From: Nemertoderma westbladi
Taxonomy: Eukaryota; Xenacoelomorpha; Nemertodermatida; Nemertodermatidae
Reading direction: 5' to 3'
Assembly: GCA_032718475.1 (NCBI GenBank)
Contig: JAUCBJ010001294.1
Location: 1 to 64,000 of the forward strand
Length of the DNA stretch: 64,000 nt
Under the pieces are notes generated by a model. That model did not search any database. It saw nothing but the letters and a program-made list of their open reading frames with translations, and was not told where the DNA came from. A program made the translations under genes and the position numbers. Positions 12,294 to 24,544 of the stretch are shown piece by piece. Each line of letters starts with the position of its first letter. The first letter of the stretch is position 1.

Positions 12294-13210
12294 TTGTTAA
12301 TTAAATGGTCGTTAAATGAGTACCAGTTATCTCTTTGCCTGTAAGCAGTATAGTTCTGTGGGGTCTATACTGGAAATGAGTGGTGAGACCTTCTTTTCTA
12401 TTTTTCGTACTTGTTAAAAGGAGCTCTCCTTGTTTTTCTTAGTTTCCGCACTCATTGCCTCTAACATAAGGTAAGGACGACCGAATTTGTGCAACTACTG
12501 TATATTTTTTCATTATCTATTTAATAAATTGTTGCAGAAATTACGTTATTTTATTTTCTTCAATACTAGACTCTTTTCACTGATAAATTAATAAAGATAA
12601 AGCCAACTTTACTATGGATATTCATAATAATAATACGATTTGTTGGTATTTTTGAAAACACTAGCTACTGTACCATTTTTTATGAATACACTAACTACCA
12701 TTGTAAACACTAGCTACCATAAAAATTAACATGAACCGAGTCGGAAATATGTTCCAGAACATAAATCAACAGCCAAAACAGCAATAAAACAGTTATACAA
12801 AGGCAGAATAATGTTGACACGGGTTACACAGTACCCCCCCCCCCCCCCCCCCCCCCGCCACCCCCCAGTAAAATTTTATGAAATTAATAAGATGGCAAAC
12901 AACGAAAAGATCTAAGTTTTTTATGCCGTTAATTATGTTTTTATGCGTTTTAATGATGCTCGAATGGCTTTTGGTGAGGTCAGTTTGTAATAAGAGTTAT
13001 CATTCTTATGAATACTGGAGTAGAATTTAAAGTGCCAATCTGTTAATGAAATGCTTATTGAGATGGTAATTTTGCTAAATGTAAAATATATACAGTAGCT
13101 ACAGTAGGTCTACATGTGAAAAACCGTATCAAATTTGATATATTGCTGTACCATAGGATAATAAATAAAATTATATGAATATTAAGCAGTAGTAAGGAAA
13201 GCTTGAAAAG
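12294..13210. other. AT-rich stretch, no gene seen
   Basis: It contains short direct repeats of ACTAGCTAC (12660-12720) and a 23-nt C run (12834-12856). No supported gene. Confidence 0.35.
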
Positions 13211-13214
13211 TAGA

Positions 13215-13365
13215 TAATTATATTATATTTTATTTATATTTAAACGTCAAGCTACTAATATAAAGGTACTTTTTTTTTATTTACTTGTTGTACATACCTA
13301 CCGGTACGGTTTTTTACTATTTAGTAGCTTGACGTTTAAATATAAATAAAATATAATATAATTAT
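13215..13365. repeat. Perfect inverted repeat, 44-bp arms
   Basis: The arms 13215-13258 and 13322-13365 are exact inverted copies (centred on TTTAAACGTCAAGCTACTA), separated by about 63 bp. This is a small foldback or hairpin-forming sequence. No gene function can be assigned. Confidence 0.8.
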
Positions 13366-13663
13366 ATGAATATACTGCAACATATATTTTCTAGAATCCC
13401 TTGCAATTTCTAAGAAAAGAGTATAATTTTAGAAAAAAATGGTATAATACCACATTTATAGAACATTTTTTTAAAATTATACGATTATAATAGTATAATT
13501 ATATACTATACTATAATTATAATAGTTTCCGTAGCAATATGCGAAAATTAACAATAAACAAAATTATGGAACATTTTGTTTAACCCATACGTAGCTGGGC
13601 GACAATGCAATGGCTCTATAATCATACTATCATACTGTATGACGTAGCTATTAATATATAAAT

Positions 13664-13990
13664 ATAATGTTCTAGAATATGGTGTTTTTATTTAATAGAA
13701 TAAAAAAGCCTGGCGCAGTTGCAAAACAATGCAACTTTTGAATGCTCATTATCTCAACGAAATTTTCACGAAATTTTGGTTGCGTTACATACTGTATTTG
13801 GAATCCTTGCATGGCCACTGGCCACTATTATTCTAACAGTACAAACAAATCACTATAGGCCGACAGTAAGTTTGAAGAATATGAATATCTCGGTGTAACA
13901 GGCGCAATACCGATGGAGACACCGTTTTTGAAACGCTTGCAGCTAAAAATTTAAAGCAAAAATAAAAATTCTGTCTCTAGGTGAAATGAA
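13664..13990. mobile_element. Right arm of foldback family F
   Basis: It starts with a TTCTAGAA palindrome (near 13670), then TTTATTTAATAGAATAAAA and CAACTTTTGAATGC. It ends GAAACGCTTGCAGCTAAAA and AGCAAAAATAAAAATTCTG, the inverted equivalent of 7957-8290. It is diverged from the other copies. Confidence 0.5.
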
Positions 13991-14175
13991 ACCAATGCCA
14001 CTCAAAATGTAACTACTCCCTCATTATTTTTAATCAATTTGTTTGAACTTTTCATTTAATGGTCTTGACATTATTATTAAATTAATTGGAGTTGGGTTAT
14101 TGATGGAACACTGTAATTAATGCTGTAATATTATGGTTTTGTTCAGAAATATAAAAAAAGGAAGTACGTCACCGC

Positions 14176-14216
14176 GGGTTGAACCAGCGCTATACCGTAT
14201 GGCGCTGGTTCAACCC
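14176..14216. repeat. Hairpin with perfect 15-bp GC-rich arms
   Basis: The arms GGGTTGAACCAGCGC (14176-14190) and GCGCTGGTTCAACCC (14202-14216) surround an 11-nt loop. It stands out in AT-rich DNA. Its role is unknown. Confidence 0.8.
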
Positions 14217-14717
14217 CCGTTTGAAATATTATTAACACTAATTTTTTTACGTTATTGCACAATGGGACTACACAATTGTAGATAATTGATTTCTAGTTAA
14301 ATTATATTAACATATTTTTGAGAGTTTAGTCTTACAATTTGACATATTTTATAATTATATTGCCAGAAATTACTTATGTACATAAAAAATGGTATAATAA
14401 TTAGTATGTGTGATTTTCAGCCATCCGACAATTTTTTTAAAATCACAACTCTCGATCTCGAACTTTTCCGAACTATTAAATTCCCAAGAGTGTGTGTTTG
14501 TTCAATTAGTGGTTAGTCAGTGTTTGTTAGTAAAGTCAATAGAAAAATGCTAATCTGCTCATAGCTATTAAATTTTATTGCATCTGCTAAACGTAACCAA
14601 ACTAAGCCAACACACTAAACCATACCAACAAACCAACACAAAAAATAAACTCTCACATAAAATTATCAACAAAGGCATGGATAATATCTATGAACTCAAC
14701 CAGCAGTCACTGACTCA

Positions 14718-15324
14718 CTATGAGTGAGAAGAGTGACAGTTTTGACAGATAACCTGTCTTTGGACAGTTGAATGGGGTTTACAAACTGGATTCTTGCAAG
14801 TATCACAGCAATCTCGAGTGGATGAACGACCTTGGGCACCACTGCACAGTTTACACTTTCGTGGACCAGATGATATCGATCCAATGGCTACTTTTCGTTG
14901 GTAACCCGGCATTAGAGCTGCTTGTCGAGAAATAACAGGAGTACAATCTAGATCTACTCGTCTCTTTAGCTCTTCATCTGTAAGCGTAAGCGCCAGTGTC
15001 TTCGGGAATGAGCTACGGGAATCCTCATATCCAACCTTATCTAGAAGGATAAATCCGTTTAGAGGAGCAATGTCAATCATGTTCATAAATATAACTATAA
15101 GAGGCCAACGATTGGTCTTTCGTTTGCACGTTTGCACGTGACAGTGCACTGATCATCTCATCCATAATATCGACGCCATACTTAATCATATTGTAATCTT
15201 CATTCTTAGTATTATCATCAACCATCATCAGTAATGCTATTTGGTTTACGTAGGCATAACAACGGCAAAGGGCATCACTGGAATGAGAATAAGTATTACT
15301 TTTCCTCACCGTTTTATTTACCAA
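14718..15324 (-). pseudogene. piggyBac-type transposase, C-terminal fragment, frameshifted
   Basis: Two overlapping minus-strand frames (15324-15073 and 15149-14718) together match the end of a piggyBac (DDD) transposase. The first has YNMIKYGVDIMDEM, equivalent to the family's GGVD-x-x-D motif, which holds the third catalytic Asp. After a frameshift near 15125-15145 comes KRKTNRWPLIVIFMNMIDIA, then the C-terminal cysteine-rich domain CKLCSG..., CCDTC, VCKPHS, CQNC. The N-terminal part and earlier catalytic Asp residues were not found upstream (higher coordinates), so this is a relic. Confidence 0.8.
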
Positions 15325-15399
15325 TGTGAATGCGAGAAATTGATTATTTCAGATAAAAATGTAGTCATTCACAGCAAATATGAATATTATTTATATTAT

Positions 15400-17845
15400 A
15401 TTATATATACGGGTCAATAAGCTTAAAAGTGGCCAATGGTTTGTCCGGAAGTTACGATATAATTTTAAATGCTTTAATTTATTCGTATTTAATAAAGTTA
15501 TATATTATTTTGTAGCTAATTTATTTGCGCAGCTTACGCACTAAAAATGATCAAAATCTGTAAAGGCAGTCAAAAGAAATGCCCCATCAAAGACTGAAAT
15601 ATCGTGAAAATCACTTGTCCCTTACATGACAAGACCACAAACAACTGTAAATTGTATCACCCCACGTGGCAAATATATAGGAAACCTATATATTGTTGGG
15701 GAGCTTAGATGTTTTGCTTTCTTTTCCGATATATTTCAGGCCATAATATTCATGTTGAACCATTTGAGATCGATACATAAAATGGGCATGGATTTTTCAA
15801 TTTTTGTGTCACATCTGTAACATTTACGTCTAGAATCTGAAGTAGTAACTGTAGGTTTTCAGTTTTGATATATTTAGAATCTACAGGGTTTCTAACATAT
15901 ATAGGCCAAATATCACATACAAAGGACAAGGTCATCTCATTTGGGAAGCATTTATGTTTAACAAAGTCAATATAGAAAGCATAAACGTCCATATCTGTAA
16001 CGCTACAAATGTGGCCATAGATTTTGATAATATTAATCTCATACAAGTATAATGGTACGTGTGGAAAGGCAATTTTAATTTATGCCGCATCAACCCCAAG
16101 AGTTAATGTGATAAATAAACACCTATGATGTATGGCGGTGGTAAGCGTTTTTGTCAACCATCTGTAACGCGTCACCGTTACAGTGCAGTGCGTTACAGAT
16201 AGGGCATGTCTCATCTGTAACGCATTATATAACCAGTTATCGATGCGTTAAGACTATAGGTTTTCAGTCATATCTATATGACAGTCTATCTGTAACCTGA
16301 AATACAATAAGGCATCACTGACAATATTTGAATGCTTACGCGTTTGAGACGTCATTCGTCTTCCTACTGACATCCTGCTCATGGTAATGTGGTAGTGTAA
16401 GATGGGTAAGTGTAAAACGCGGAACCGGATGCAGGATCCGGATCGGTACCCGGATTTTGGGGTTAAAACGCGGATCCGGATTTTCATGAAATCCGGAAAT
16501 GAGTCCAAAATGCGTTTTCAAGATAATTTTCATTGTCAAGTGTTACTGGATCCCGTAAGGGGACTAAAACACGGATTCATGTTTATCTCTATCCGGGAAG
16601 AGGTGATTGTGGATTCTGGGGAGTAAAGCGCAGATTCACTTCACCTATGAAATTGTATGAATCCAGAGCTTCTGGGTCCGTGGTAAATAATTTAGGAATT
16701 AATTGCAAATATATACAATCTCCATCTTATAAATTTTATGTATTAATAAAATGTGCTTTCTGGAAAATTTCGCTTTATTTCGTTTAGAATTGTAGAAGAT
16801 ACATTTCCTACAAACAGTGTTTTTTTTAACATACAATATATTGTACAGACGGTCCTTTGCCCAATGTTTTGTTTTTCGTTTTTCATGATTAGGGTCTGCA
16901 GACGTACAGTATATAGATAGACTTCAATAAATTTGTATGTCTAATTTCATCTGACATGAAGCAATAAATAAACAAAAGTAAAGAATCCACTGACTGTTAT
17001 CAGTGAGTCTTGTGTAACTTCAATGTAATGTAAGATTATAATTTACTCTAATGATTAAATTCTCTAATGCGTATAAAAGGCCTATATTTTACTATCAATT
17101 TCTAAATCATTGGCTTAACATCACTTACTTACTTACATGACGGACTTGTGCACTACTTATATTATTGTGATAAGTTTAGTCAGATCCGTTTATTGGATGA
17201 GTTAATGGGCGTCTCTGAATCAGTTGCAGAGAAACGCCAGGGAGCGGTTAAATAAGTACAGAGAAAAAATGGACCGCGGTTGTTATACAGAGTATTTTAA
17301 ACAAGCATAAAAAGCGGCGCGATAGAGAAAATTTAACACGGGATAAAAAAAATCGTGTAAAACAAGATTATCGGTTACACAGAAAAATGTTAATGAAAAA
17401 CTTTTTCTATATTTATTGGAAATCATATGTATTAAGTACATATATAATTTTGTGGATGCGTTGGTTATGGTCAGATATCTCTGTTTGTTACAGATGTTTG
17501 TCCAATAAATTACCTTATTGTCGAAGCAATAAGTTATAAATACTGCAAAATCCATATAACATAATTACCGTTACAGATGGCCGTTACAGACGTTTGTCCC
17601 ATAAATGTCATCACTGTAATGCGTTACAGTGGTAGACAAAAACGTTACAGATATGACATTAGTTTTTGCCATATATATCCCTTTGAGCAGCGCGTCATGC
17701 TCTCCCTCTACCATCACAAGATTCGCCATGAAATTAACTTTCGAATGGTGTATGGTATGGCACTAATTTCCGACAAAAATTTTTCGGTCAATTTGTACCC
17801 CTTTTTGGCCACTTTTAAGCTTATTGACCCATATATATATTATTT
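15400..17845. mobile_element. Possible inverted-repeat element, about 2.4 kb
   Basis: ATACGGGTCAATAAGCTTAA followed by AAGTGGCCAA (about 15408-15437) is repeated inverted at about 17805-17835. Inside lie clusters of CATCTGTAACG/CGTTACAGAT words (16160-16260 and 17565-17655) and CCGGATCCGGAT-rich DNA (16420-16500). No transposase is recognised. The open frame at 16046-15750 has no known match. Confidence 0.35.
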
Positions 17846-17849
17846 ATAT

Positions 17850-19830
17850 TATTATCAGCAATGTAACAACATAGCGTTACATACTGGCCTCTAATATAAT
17901 ACTTTAGTTACTTTATTTACCGGCGTTAGTTAACAGCGTGTTGTTTATATTCCACATAACAAAATTTAGAAGAGAACATAAGGGTGGGTAGCACTACAAT
18001 CTACAATGAAATTAAATCCGAAACTTGACATTTATCTTTGCTTGTCGGAAAATCCTCTTATATTAGTAATAGATTTTAAATAATAGATAACACCAACTAG
18101 GAGACTTAACCGGTTCAGGCAAATGCAAACTCGAAATGTTTATTTGTGTACGTGCGCGTATTAATGTTCATATAACTGCATATATTCACGTGTCTACGAC
18201 TTCATATATAAAGAAACCAACGAACAGTATTATATATAACAAATAAATAGTAAATGTACGCAACGTAACTAACACGCTAAACAAATTGTAATTATTCATG
18301 GTAGGTAGCGCACTTGGCTTATCGCATAACCAAAATAAAAATCACAATAGAATGTTAACGAGAAATAAACTTACCAAGTTTATTACAATTTTTTTACTAC
18401 ATTTGTAAATTTGAAAATTCAACTAAAAGCACAATCCAGTCAAAATAACTCAGAAAATAGTTTGTTTAATAATGAAGAGCTTCGACCATGATTTCCCATT
18501 TTTGACAGGAAACATCTCATCAACTTATTGTGGCTTTTCCATAAAAAAAACTTCTATGTTTCTTGTAGTATTTTGGTAAACATTATTTACGAGATCAGAC
18601 CTATCCACAGAGCTAGAGCTGTGTGTCTGTCTGTAGTGGGTCATTCCGCACGGTGATATAAAGTTCGCAAGGAAATACAAAGACAACCAGTTACAGTACT
18701 TATTACAGTTTTTGCAATACAAACAAACATGCTTCGATACAATTCGATACTAAAATACAAATATTATGTAATTTGAAGGTTTGGGTCTTAAACTCTAGAA
18801 CCTAGTAGAAGTTGTACAGTATTATTATGTATTTATGGTAGGAAAATAGCGTGTTGTTAATTAAAGAAAGGGCACCAATTAATAAATAAAACAGAACACT
18901 TTGTCGCCAAAACTTATTCCAACATTAACTGCATCTCTCCACATTCAATAATTCGTGGGCAAACAGAATGTCGGACAATAATACCTTCAGTTAATCATGT
19001 TGTTTACTAATAACACTATTAATAAGTCACATTAATAAACAATTATTAGTTTAGTTATTAAATAAATGCACAATATTCAAAATATAACTAAATATATAGT
19101 ATGTACCGCACTAAATACATCCCAAAAACCGTAAATAAAGTGAAGGTGCAGCGAGTAATACTACAATAATAACACACTCTAAGGGGGGAAAGAAAATACG
19201 AACGTATGGGAAAACATTAAAAGTGAAAATAACAAAACAACTAGATACACAGAACACAACCAAACACATCAGGTTTATTTAAGAAACGGGTTTCTTGGTT
19301 TGGATAGAACTACCGTGGCCTTGTTTAAAATAAACGCCAGTTACAAATCAAACGTATTTTGGTGTAAATTCTTGAAAAAAAAAACATTAATAACCATTAG
19401 TTATATATAAAAAAATAGACTAATTAAAAACCGTAATTGTTTGGAAATAAAATTGACATGAAGGAATAATATTACACCTTTTAGTAGATCTACAAAATAA
19501 TGAAAAACTACTGCAAATTCAAAAACGACCATATTTATTTTAGACATAGAGAAAGTCATCCAGCTACTTATATTTTTCCAGAAAATGAACATCAACCATC
19601 TGCACAGTAAATATAACATCAATAATTATTAAATTTATAAAATTACGTCGTTATTTGCTATTTCAAACGCATGCAGACAGACTAGACTGTACGAGGTAAA
19701 AACTGTAAATAAATTAGTGACCCATGTGGCTTGATCCTGTGCAAAGTTAGGCATCTCGCTCAATCGATGAGCTAATATCAAGCAAGGATAGAAGCATTCT
19801 AGAAACAAATCACTCTGGCAAAGTTAGTTA
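17850..19830. other. AT-rich intergenic DNA, no gene seen
   Basis: No exon, RNA gene or ordered repeat could be supported. It includes the 3' flank of the Argonaute gene; the nearest minus-strand AATAAA downstream of that stop is at about 19533 (TTTATT on plus), a tentative poly(A) signal. Confidence 0.35.
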
Positions 19831-19838
19831 TTGAATAA

Positions 19839-19962
19839 CCAATCAACGGCAACAGGAAAGGGGAGATAGGCAACCAATGGGATAACCCTAGGTGGAAAGT
19901 TAAACCAATGGCCGTTAGCATCCAATCAACGTGCATTTAGGTAAATCTTAAGCCCCGCCTCT
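19839..19962 (+). promoter_or_regulatory. Cluster of four CCAAT boxes plus a GC box
   Basis: CCAAT occurs at 19839, 19874, 19905 and 19922, all on the plus strand, followed by CCCCGCC near 19954. Clustered CCAAT boxes at about 30-bp spacing are typical NF-Y promoter architecture (general knowledge). It lies 60-180 bp past the Argonaute stop and faces into the gene, so it could drive an antisense transcript. No plus-strand gene follows directly. Confidence 0.35.
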
Positions 19963-20016
19963 TCTATCTATGTTTCTTAGAAGGACGACCAAAGAGCAGG
20001 CTAGATTGGTACGGAG

Positions 20017-20631
20017 TTACGCGAAGTACATGACCTTCAACGCGTCGCTGTGTACCGCAACGGCGCGAGTCATCGAACTGATGATGCGATCTGCGTCTGT
20101 GTTGGTTGTGGAATGGTCACCGACGGCACGCCATTGGAGGTTCTCGTCGGATCCCTGAGAGGAGCCGTTGAAACCCCGGAGGGACTGGTTGAGAGAGTCG
20201 TGATCTTTATCGACGAGATGGTAACGCGCTCGGAAGGCGACGAGATGGGCGTAGTAGGCGGGCGCCGGTATGGAAACCGATCGGGTGCAACGCACGTAGG
20301 TGTGGCACAACTGGTAGGTCAACATCTGCAGGTCGTCCGCTGTGAAGCGATTATCGTCCCACAGTACGTGGTAGTGGGAGGGTCGCGAGGTCCCTTGGAT
20401 CCCCGCGTGGCTGCACAGATAGAAGTCGAACTCGAACGGGTGGGTGATGACGCTGTCCACGGTGGTACCCGCGGGAATGTTCCCGCTGCGGCCAATCTGG
20501 TCGTCCCTTGTCGCACAGAACAGCCGCGTGTGGTGGCGTTTCTGTACGATAATGAAAGTAATTCCCGGATGGTAGCCCAACTCTAGGTTCATACAGGCCT
20601 CTCGGATAGCTCGTAGTTCGTGGTACAGGAC
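20017..20631 (-). CDS. AGO2-like: Argonaute exon 4: C-terminal half of PIWI
   Basis: This exon encodes residues about 683-886. It follows a CTTGCAG acceptor (AG at 20633-20632) in phase 0, giving the junction FTQ-VLYHEL. It holds [20 protein letters not shown], the [20 protein letters not shown] block and [16 protein letters not shown], whose His is the last residue of the DEDH catalytic tetrad (human AGO2 His807, about 811 here). The final residues MYFA are the conserved Argonaute C-terminus. Compared with human AGO2 there is an extra Ser/Asn-rich loop of about 27 residues between HLVDKDHDS and the end. The stop is TAA at 20017-20019. The plus-strand open frame over this exon is a shadow. 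Confidence 0.97.
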   Translation of the reverse strand, partial: VLYHELRAIREACMNLELGYHPGITFIIVQKRHHTRLFCATRDDQIGRSGNIPAGTTVDSVITHPFEFDFYLCSHAGIQGTSRPSHYHVLWDDNRFTADDLQMLTYQLCHTYVRCTRSVSIPAPAYYAHLVAFRARYHLVDKDHDSLNQSLRGFNGSSQGSDENLQWRAVGDHSTTNTDADRIISSMTRAVAVHSDALKVMYFA

Positions 20632-20660
20632 CTGCAAGGAGGAATATTGAATAATAATAT

Positions 20661-20679
20661 GGGGGGGGGGGGGGGGGGG
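20661..20679. repeat. 19-nt poly-G tract in Argonaute intron 4
   Basis: An uninterrupted G run lies 30 bp inside the intron end, just upstream of the exon-4 acceptor. On the transcribed (minus) strand it reads as C19 and could act as a pyrimidine tract. Its length is likely variable. Confidence 0.7.
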
Positions 20680-20994
20680 TGACTCTCCTAATGTTAAATT
20701 ATAAATTATTAGTGAAATAATGAATAATAAAATAATATTAATATTAATATTAATAAATAATTGTCTAAATTGCCAGTCGAGCACTTCAGGAATTTATTCC
20801 TACTTCGATAAATACAATGTTCTAGAAGTCCGTGGTCTAGAACATACAAACATAAAAAAAATGAAAACACACACGATATGTGAACACAATACAGGTTCGT
20901 TTCAGTTTGCCCTTACACACTTTAACTGTCATTTGTAAACCTTCTAACTAGGGCTACTTAGTTAAGTATGACATTTTTAGTTTTACAATACTCT

Positions 20995-21352
20995 TCTCCT
21001 TCATTAGCCTCGTTGCGCTCGTCCTGTTTTGCCTTAATAATTTTCCTAAACGGAGACTAACGACCTTTATAACTATGCAAAGTTTCGAAACTGTGAGAGT
21101 AACTGCTGATTTATGGCACATGGATACTCGTATCCACTGTAAACTCGTTGCGTTCGTTCGTTTTTTTTTACCAAACTTCCGATTCTTTCTAAACTTATGC
21201 CGGACTACTTATGTACCAAGTTTCGTTTAAATTCATCAATGAATAACCGAGTTATTAGCGATCAAAAATTTACGACGACGACGACGCCGACAGACAACTC
21301 GTTAATGGCACCCATATGCTAAGGCTTCGCTCACTTCGTGGCTCGCCCCACA
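20995..21352. repeat. Dispersed repeat ending in GGCTTCGCTCACTTCGTGGC
   Basis: It shares with 47745-47998 the blocks TTGCGTTCGTT, TTTACCAAACTTC, AAGTTTCGTTTAA, GACAGACAACTCGTTAA and AAGGCTTCGCTCACTT. A diverged third copy is at 5540-5735. It is a short interspersed repeat of unknown type lying in the Argonaute intron between exons 3 and 4. Confidence 0.6.
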
Positions 21353-21457
21353 ATTTAATTTTTAGGATATTTTTTCTGTGACAGATTCTAATTTCCGTGA
21401 TAAAATCTACATTTCGGGACCGAGAGTGGGTCAGGTCGTATCAAAAAGTCAACAAAC

Positions 21458-21847
21458 CTGAGTGAATTGGCCCTCACTGACTCCATCGCGGTACATAATA
21501 ATCCGCTGGGGTTTAAACCGGGTCGCTTTATAGAACATCATCAGTAGATCCCGGACCATGGTCGATAGATCCTGTATGACTTCCTGTCTGTGATGCTGAA
21601 CCCGCACTGTGGCTGCGTACCGCGATGGGTGTGCGTCCATGGATCCAACCACCGCCGCTATGCTGGGTTTCTTCTCGTCGCCGGCGGGCGGGTGGGTTAC
21701 ATCCGCGCCCAGGAACACCACCGGCTCGCGGAAGACGGAGGGGCGGACCGTGGGGACCAGGATGTTGTTGACGCCACCGAGTTTGACGTTGATCTTTAGG
21801 CAGAGGTTAGAGAGGGTCTGTGGTGAAGTCTTGTTCACGTTCTTTAC
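21458..21847 (-). CDS. AGO2-like: Argonaute exon 3: N-terminal half of PIWI
   Basis: This exon is 390 nt (130 codons), phase 0 at both ends. The acceptor TATAG|GTAAAG gives [15 protein letters not shown], matching AGO family sequence right after CVQ. The donor CAG|GTTTGT gives GQFTQ. It carries [10 protein letters not shown] (catalytic Asp, human D597), HRQEVIQDL (Glu, human E637) and [10 protein letters not shown] (Asp, human D669). With the exon-4 His these complete the DEDH slicer tetrad, so the enzyme is predicted to be cleavage-competent. [13 protein letters not shown] carries the lysines that complete the guide 5'-phosphate pocket. The preceding intron is about 15.3 kb and mostly minisatellite. 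Confidence 0.97.
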
Positions 21848-21993
21848 CTATAAACGAACAAATAAATCAATATTTATCAAATTAAATATTCAGTGAGAAC
21901 AAAATTCCGAGTCAATCAGTATGTTAAAACTTTTTACATCATTGTGTGAAATTGGTACTTTAAGCGTTAATTTCTAAATTAATTAATGTGAAC

Positions 21994-22215
21994 GGCGGTG
22001 TAGCTCAGTTGGTTGAGCGCCGGGCCTGCAATCTATTGGTTGTAGGTTAAGCCCCGCCAGGGTCCACTCAGCCATTCATCAACTGGGGTCGATAAAATGA
22101 GTACCAGTTAAATAACTGGGAGTAAAACGTGGGATAGTAGTAGTACCCACCCCAACATTCGGGTAGCAGCTGTCGAAAGAAGAGCCTCCAGATTCGGCTG
22201 ACTGTATGCTTGCTT
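21994..22215 (+). mobile_element. tRNA-derived SINE
   Basis: The head resembles a tRNA: GGCGGTGTAGCTCAGTTGG gives a good A box (21999-22012). A degenerate B box GGTTAAGCCCC (22045-22055) appears to lack two bases. The body contains TCGATAAAATGAGTACCAGT, a motif I recall from tRNA-derived SINEs of marine invertebrates. The tail ends near an AT-rich stretch. It is inserted antisense in the third Argonaute intron. It is not a functional tRNA because the T-arm is broken. Confidence 0.75.
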
Positions 22216-22575
22216 ATTAATAAGTAATTATATTACCTATTATTATTAATGTACACAAAATGAGCGCATCTTCAAAAATCACCAATATAAATTAAGGGTA
22301 TATGCAGGGCCGCAGGGTACCCCAAAACTTTTAAAATTGCGGTTTCCCTGGGTGGTTATTTCATTACTAATGTCAGTTATAATGTTTGTTAAAATCTGGG
22401 CTGTTTGTACCATCTGTCTCGTCTGTCTTACTGTGGAACGTGGTACGGTCACATGTGGGCGCACACCAAATGATCAACATTTTCGGTATGGGCATTTCAA
22501 TGGGCTGCGATTTCATTTCTGATGACAGGTTTTTGTTTGAATGAAGGTATCCATTCTGCCTGTATATATATCTTT

Positions 22576-22790
22576 TAGGAAGGGATATCTAGGGGTCTTA
22601 ACCTCGAATGATTGGAGAGATATGAGATATTAATTTCAAGAAAAATTACGCGATTCCTAAATTTGTACACTACCCGGATAAAAAGTACGCATGTGAGGGG
22701 ATTAGTCCTACAATTGCGCCAATAAAAGATAAGTTATTTTCGGTAAAATAAACTTATCATTCGAGGTTAAGAGCCCTAGATCCCTTCCTA
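22576..22790. mobile_element. Small MITE, 35-bp inverted ends
   Basis: TAGGAAGGGATATCTAGGGG then TCTTAACCTCGAATGAT (22576-22612) is inverted at 22756-22790 with two small differences. Total length is 215 bp, with no coding capacity. It lies in the third Argonaute intron. Confidence 0.65.
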
Positions 22791-23029
22791 TAATAAATGT
22801 ATAATAACAAACACCTCGAAAAATACAGCTTGCCAACACATTGTTACTATGTAAATATATCTGTCAGTCCGGAATTTTAGCCCACCATCTTATAAAGAAA
22901 CATAGGTTGGTCTAGTTTAGATACCTTGGAACATAATAACTATCATCAAGAATATATTACCGACAAAGAAAATAACAATAGAATCAAATTTAATTTGGTG
23001 GTGCGCTTGCTTATAATATTGTGACAGAT

Positions 23030-23478
23030 TGGCAGACAGACAGACAGACAAAAGGGAAGTCATAAAGATTGGCAGACAGACAGACAAAAGGGAAGACATA
23101 CAGATTGGCAGCCAGACAGACAAAAGGGAAGTCATGCAGATTGGCAGAAAGACAGACAAAAGGGAAGACATACAGATTGGCAGACAGACAGACAAAATGG
23201 AAGACATACAGATTGGGAGACAGACAGACAAAGGGGAAGAAATACAGATTGGCAGACAGACAGACTAAAGGGAAGACATACAGATTGGCAGACAGACAGA
23301 CAAAAGGGAAGACATACAGATTGGCAGACAGACAGACAAAAGGGAAGACATACAGATTGACAGATAGACAGACAAAAGGGAAGACATACAGATTGGCAGA
23401 CAGACAGACAAAAGCGAATACATACAGATTGACAGACAGACAGACAGACAAAAGGGAAGACATATAGATTGACAGATA
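23030..23478. repeat. 36-bp minisatellite, about 12 copies
   Basis: The unit is about CAGATTGGCAGACAGACAGA plus CAAAAGGGAAGACATA. It is a multiple of 3, so open frames appear on both strands (KREDIQIGRQTD on plus, NLYVFPFVCLSA on minus). No gene context supports translation. It lies in the third Argonaute intron. Confidence 0.85.
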
Positions 23479-24544
23479 GTCTGTCTTGTCTATATTAGAT
23501 TGAACGCGAAACTAACATCGGAAAGGAAATCAGCGACCAGGAAACCCCTATGATATGGAAACAACTTAAATTACCGTATTCCAGAATGTATTATTTCCAT
23601 TTATATTAATGCGTGCTTCTTTATTCAATAAAGCAGCACGTGTTTGCATTATGCGTGCGTCCAGCAGTGACGGGACTAGCTACTGTATGTAAATAATTGT
23701 TTAACGTGTAAGACTGTATTTCATACGTCCTTACATTTTAGAGCAAATGAGTAAAGAAAATATGGAGACAGTGTTCAGTAAAACTGTATGGACACAGACG
23801 GTAACTCAGCCGACGATGGATCAAAGATTTATCACATCCATGCAGGACATAACAACAATAAACTTTAATTCGATATAAATGTTTAATTAATACTGTGTTG
23901 TGTATACCTGTTAATAAATTTCACTTATATATTCGAAACAATACAGTAGGCCTACATGATTAAAATGTTTAAATGAGCATCCATAAAATCCTTTATTCAC
24001 ATACCGAACGCTGAAAAGTTGACATAATGTAACAAAATTACATACATCATTAATTGCAAAGGTCACTTTTCAGCGTTAAAGACCCTTGTTTATTTATTAA
24101 ACCTCCCTCGCTGCGCTCGCTCGGTACATATATAAACTCGGGTCATAACGCTGCATAGTGCTACTTTGCACACAATGATGTAAATAGTTATTAACATTGT
24201 TCATGATGCATTATTTTTTTACTAGCTATTGATATAATATATTTGAAATCTATTGCTGTTGTATAACTATTTATTTATGATCAGGTCGGAACTCCAGTTC
24301 TAAACCAAGTTGTTTAGTTCGGGTCGGAATTGTCCGGGTCGCAATTGTCCTAACTCCGTTGACCACGAGTTAGAAAAATTCTCTATTTACAGTGAAATGG
24401 CGATAAATAAATTGTATTGCGGATAATAAACCCAAAACAGTGTATTTTGTTTACCCAATATATGACGTTAAAGCCAAAACTGCCCCCAAATTTACAAAAC
24501 TATACTAACCCGTATTAATTAATATTCACTATAAACTCGACAAA
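23479..24544. other. Distal part of Argonaute intron 3, unique-looking
   Basis: AT-rich intronic DNA between the 36-bp and 55-bp arrays. It includes a tail-like word ACCAGGAAACCCC near 23537, also seen at 38460. No exon is seen. Confidence 0.35.

Noticed and set aside
21994-22066. Functional tRNA gene
   Set aside because: The A box is good but the T-arm/B box is missing bases and a SINE body follows; it is a SINE head.
23011-23467. 150-codon minus frame and plus frames over the 36-bp minisatellite
   Set aside because: Repeat artefacts with unit length divisible by three, inside an Argonaute intron.
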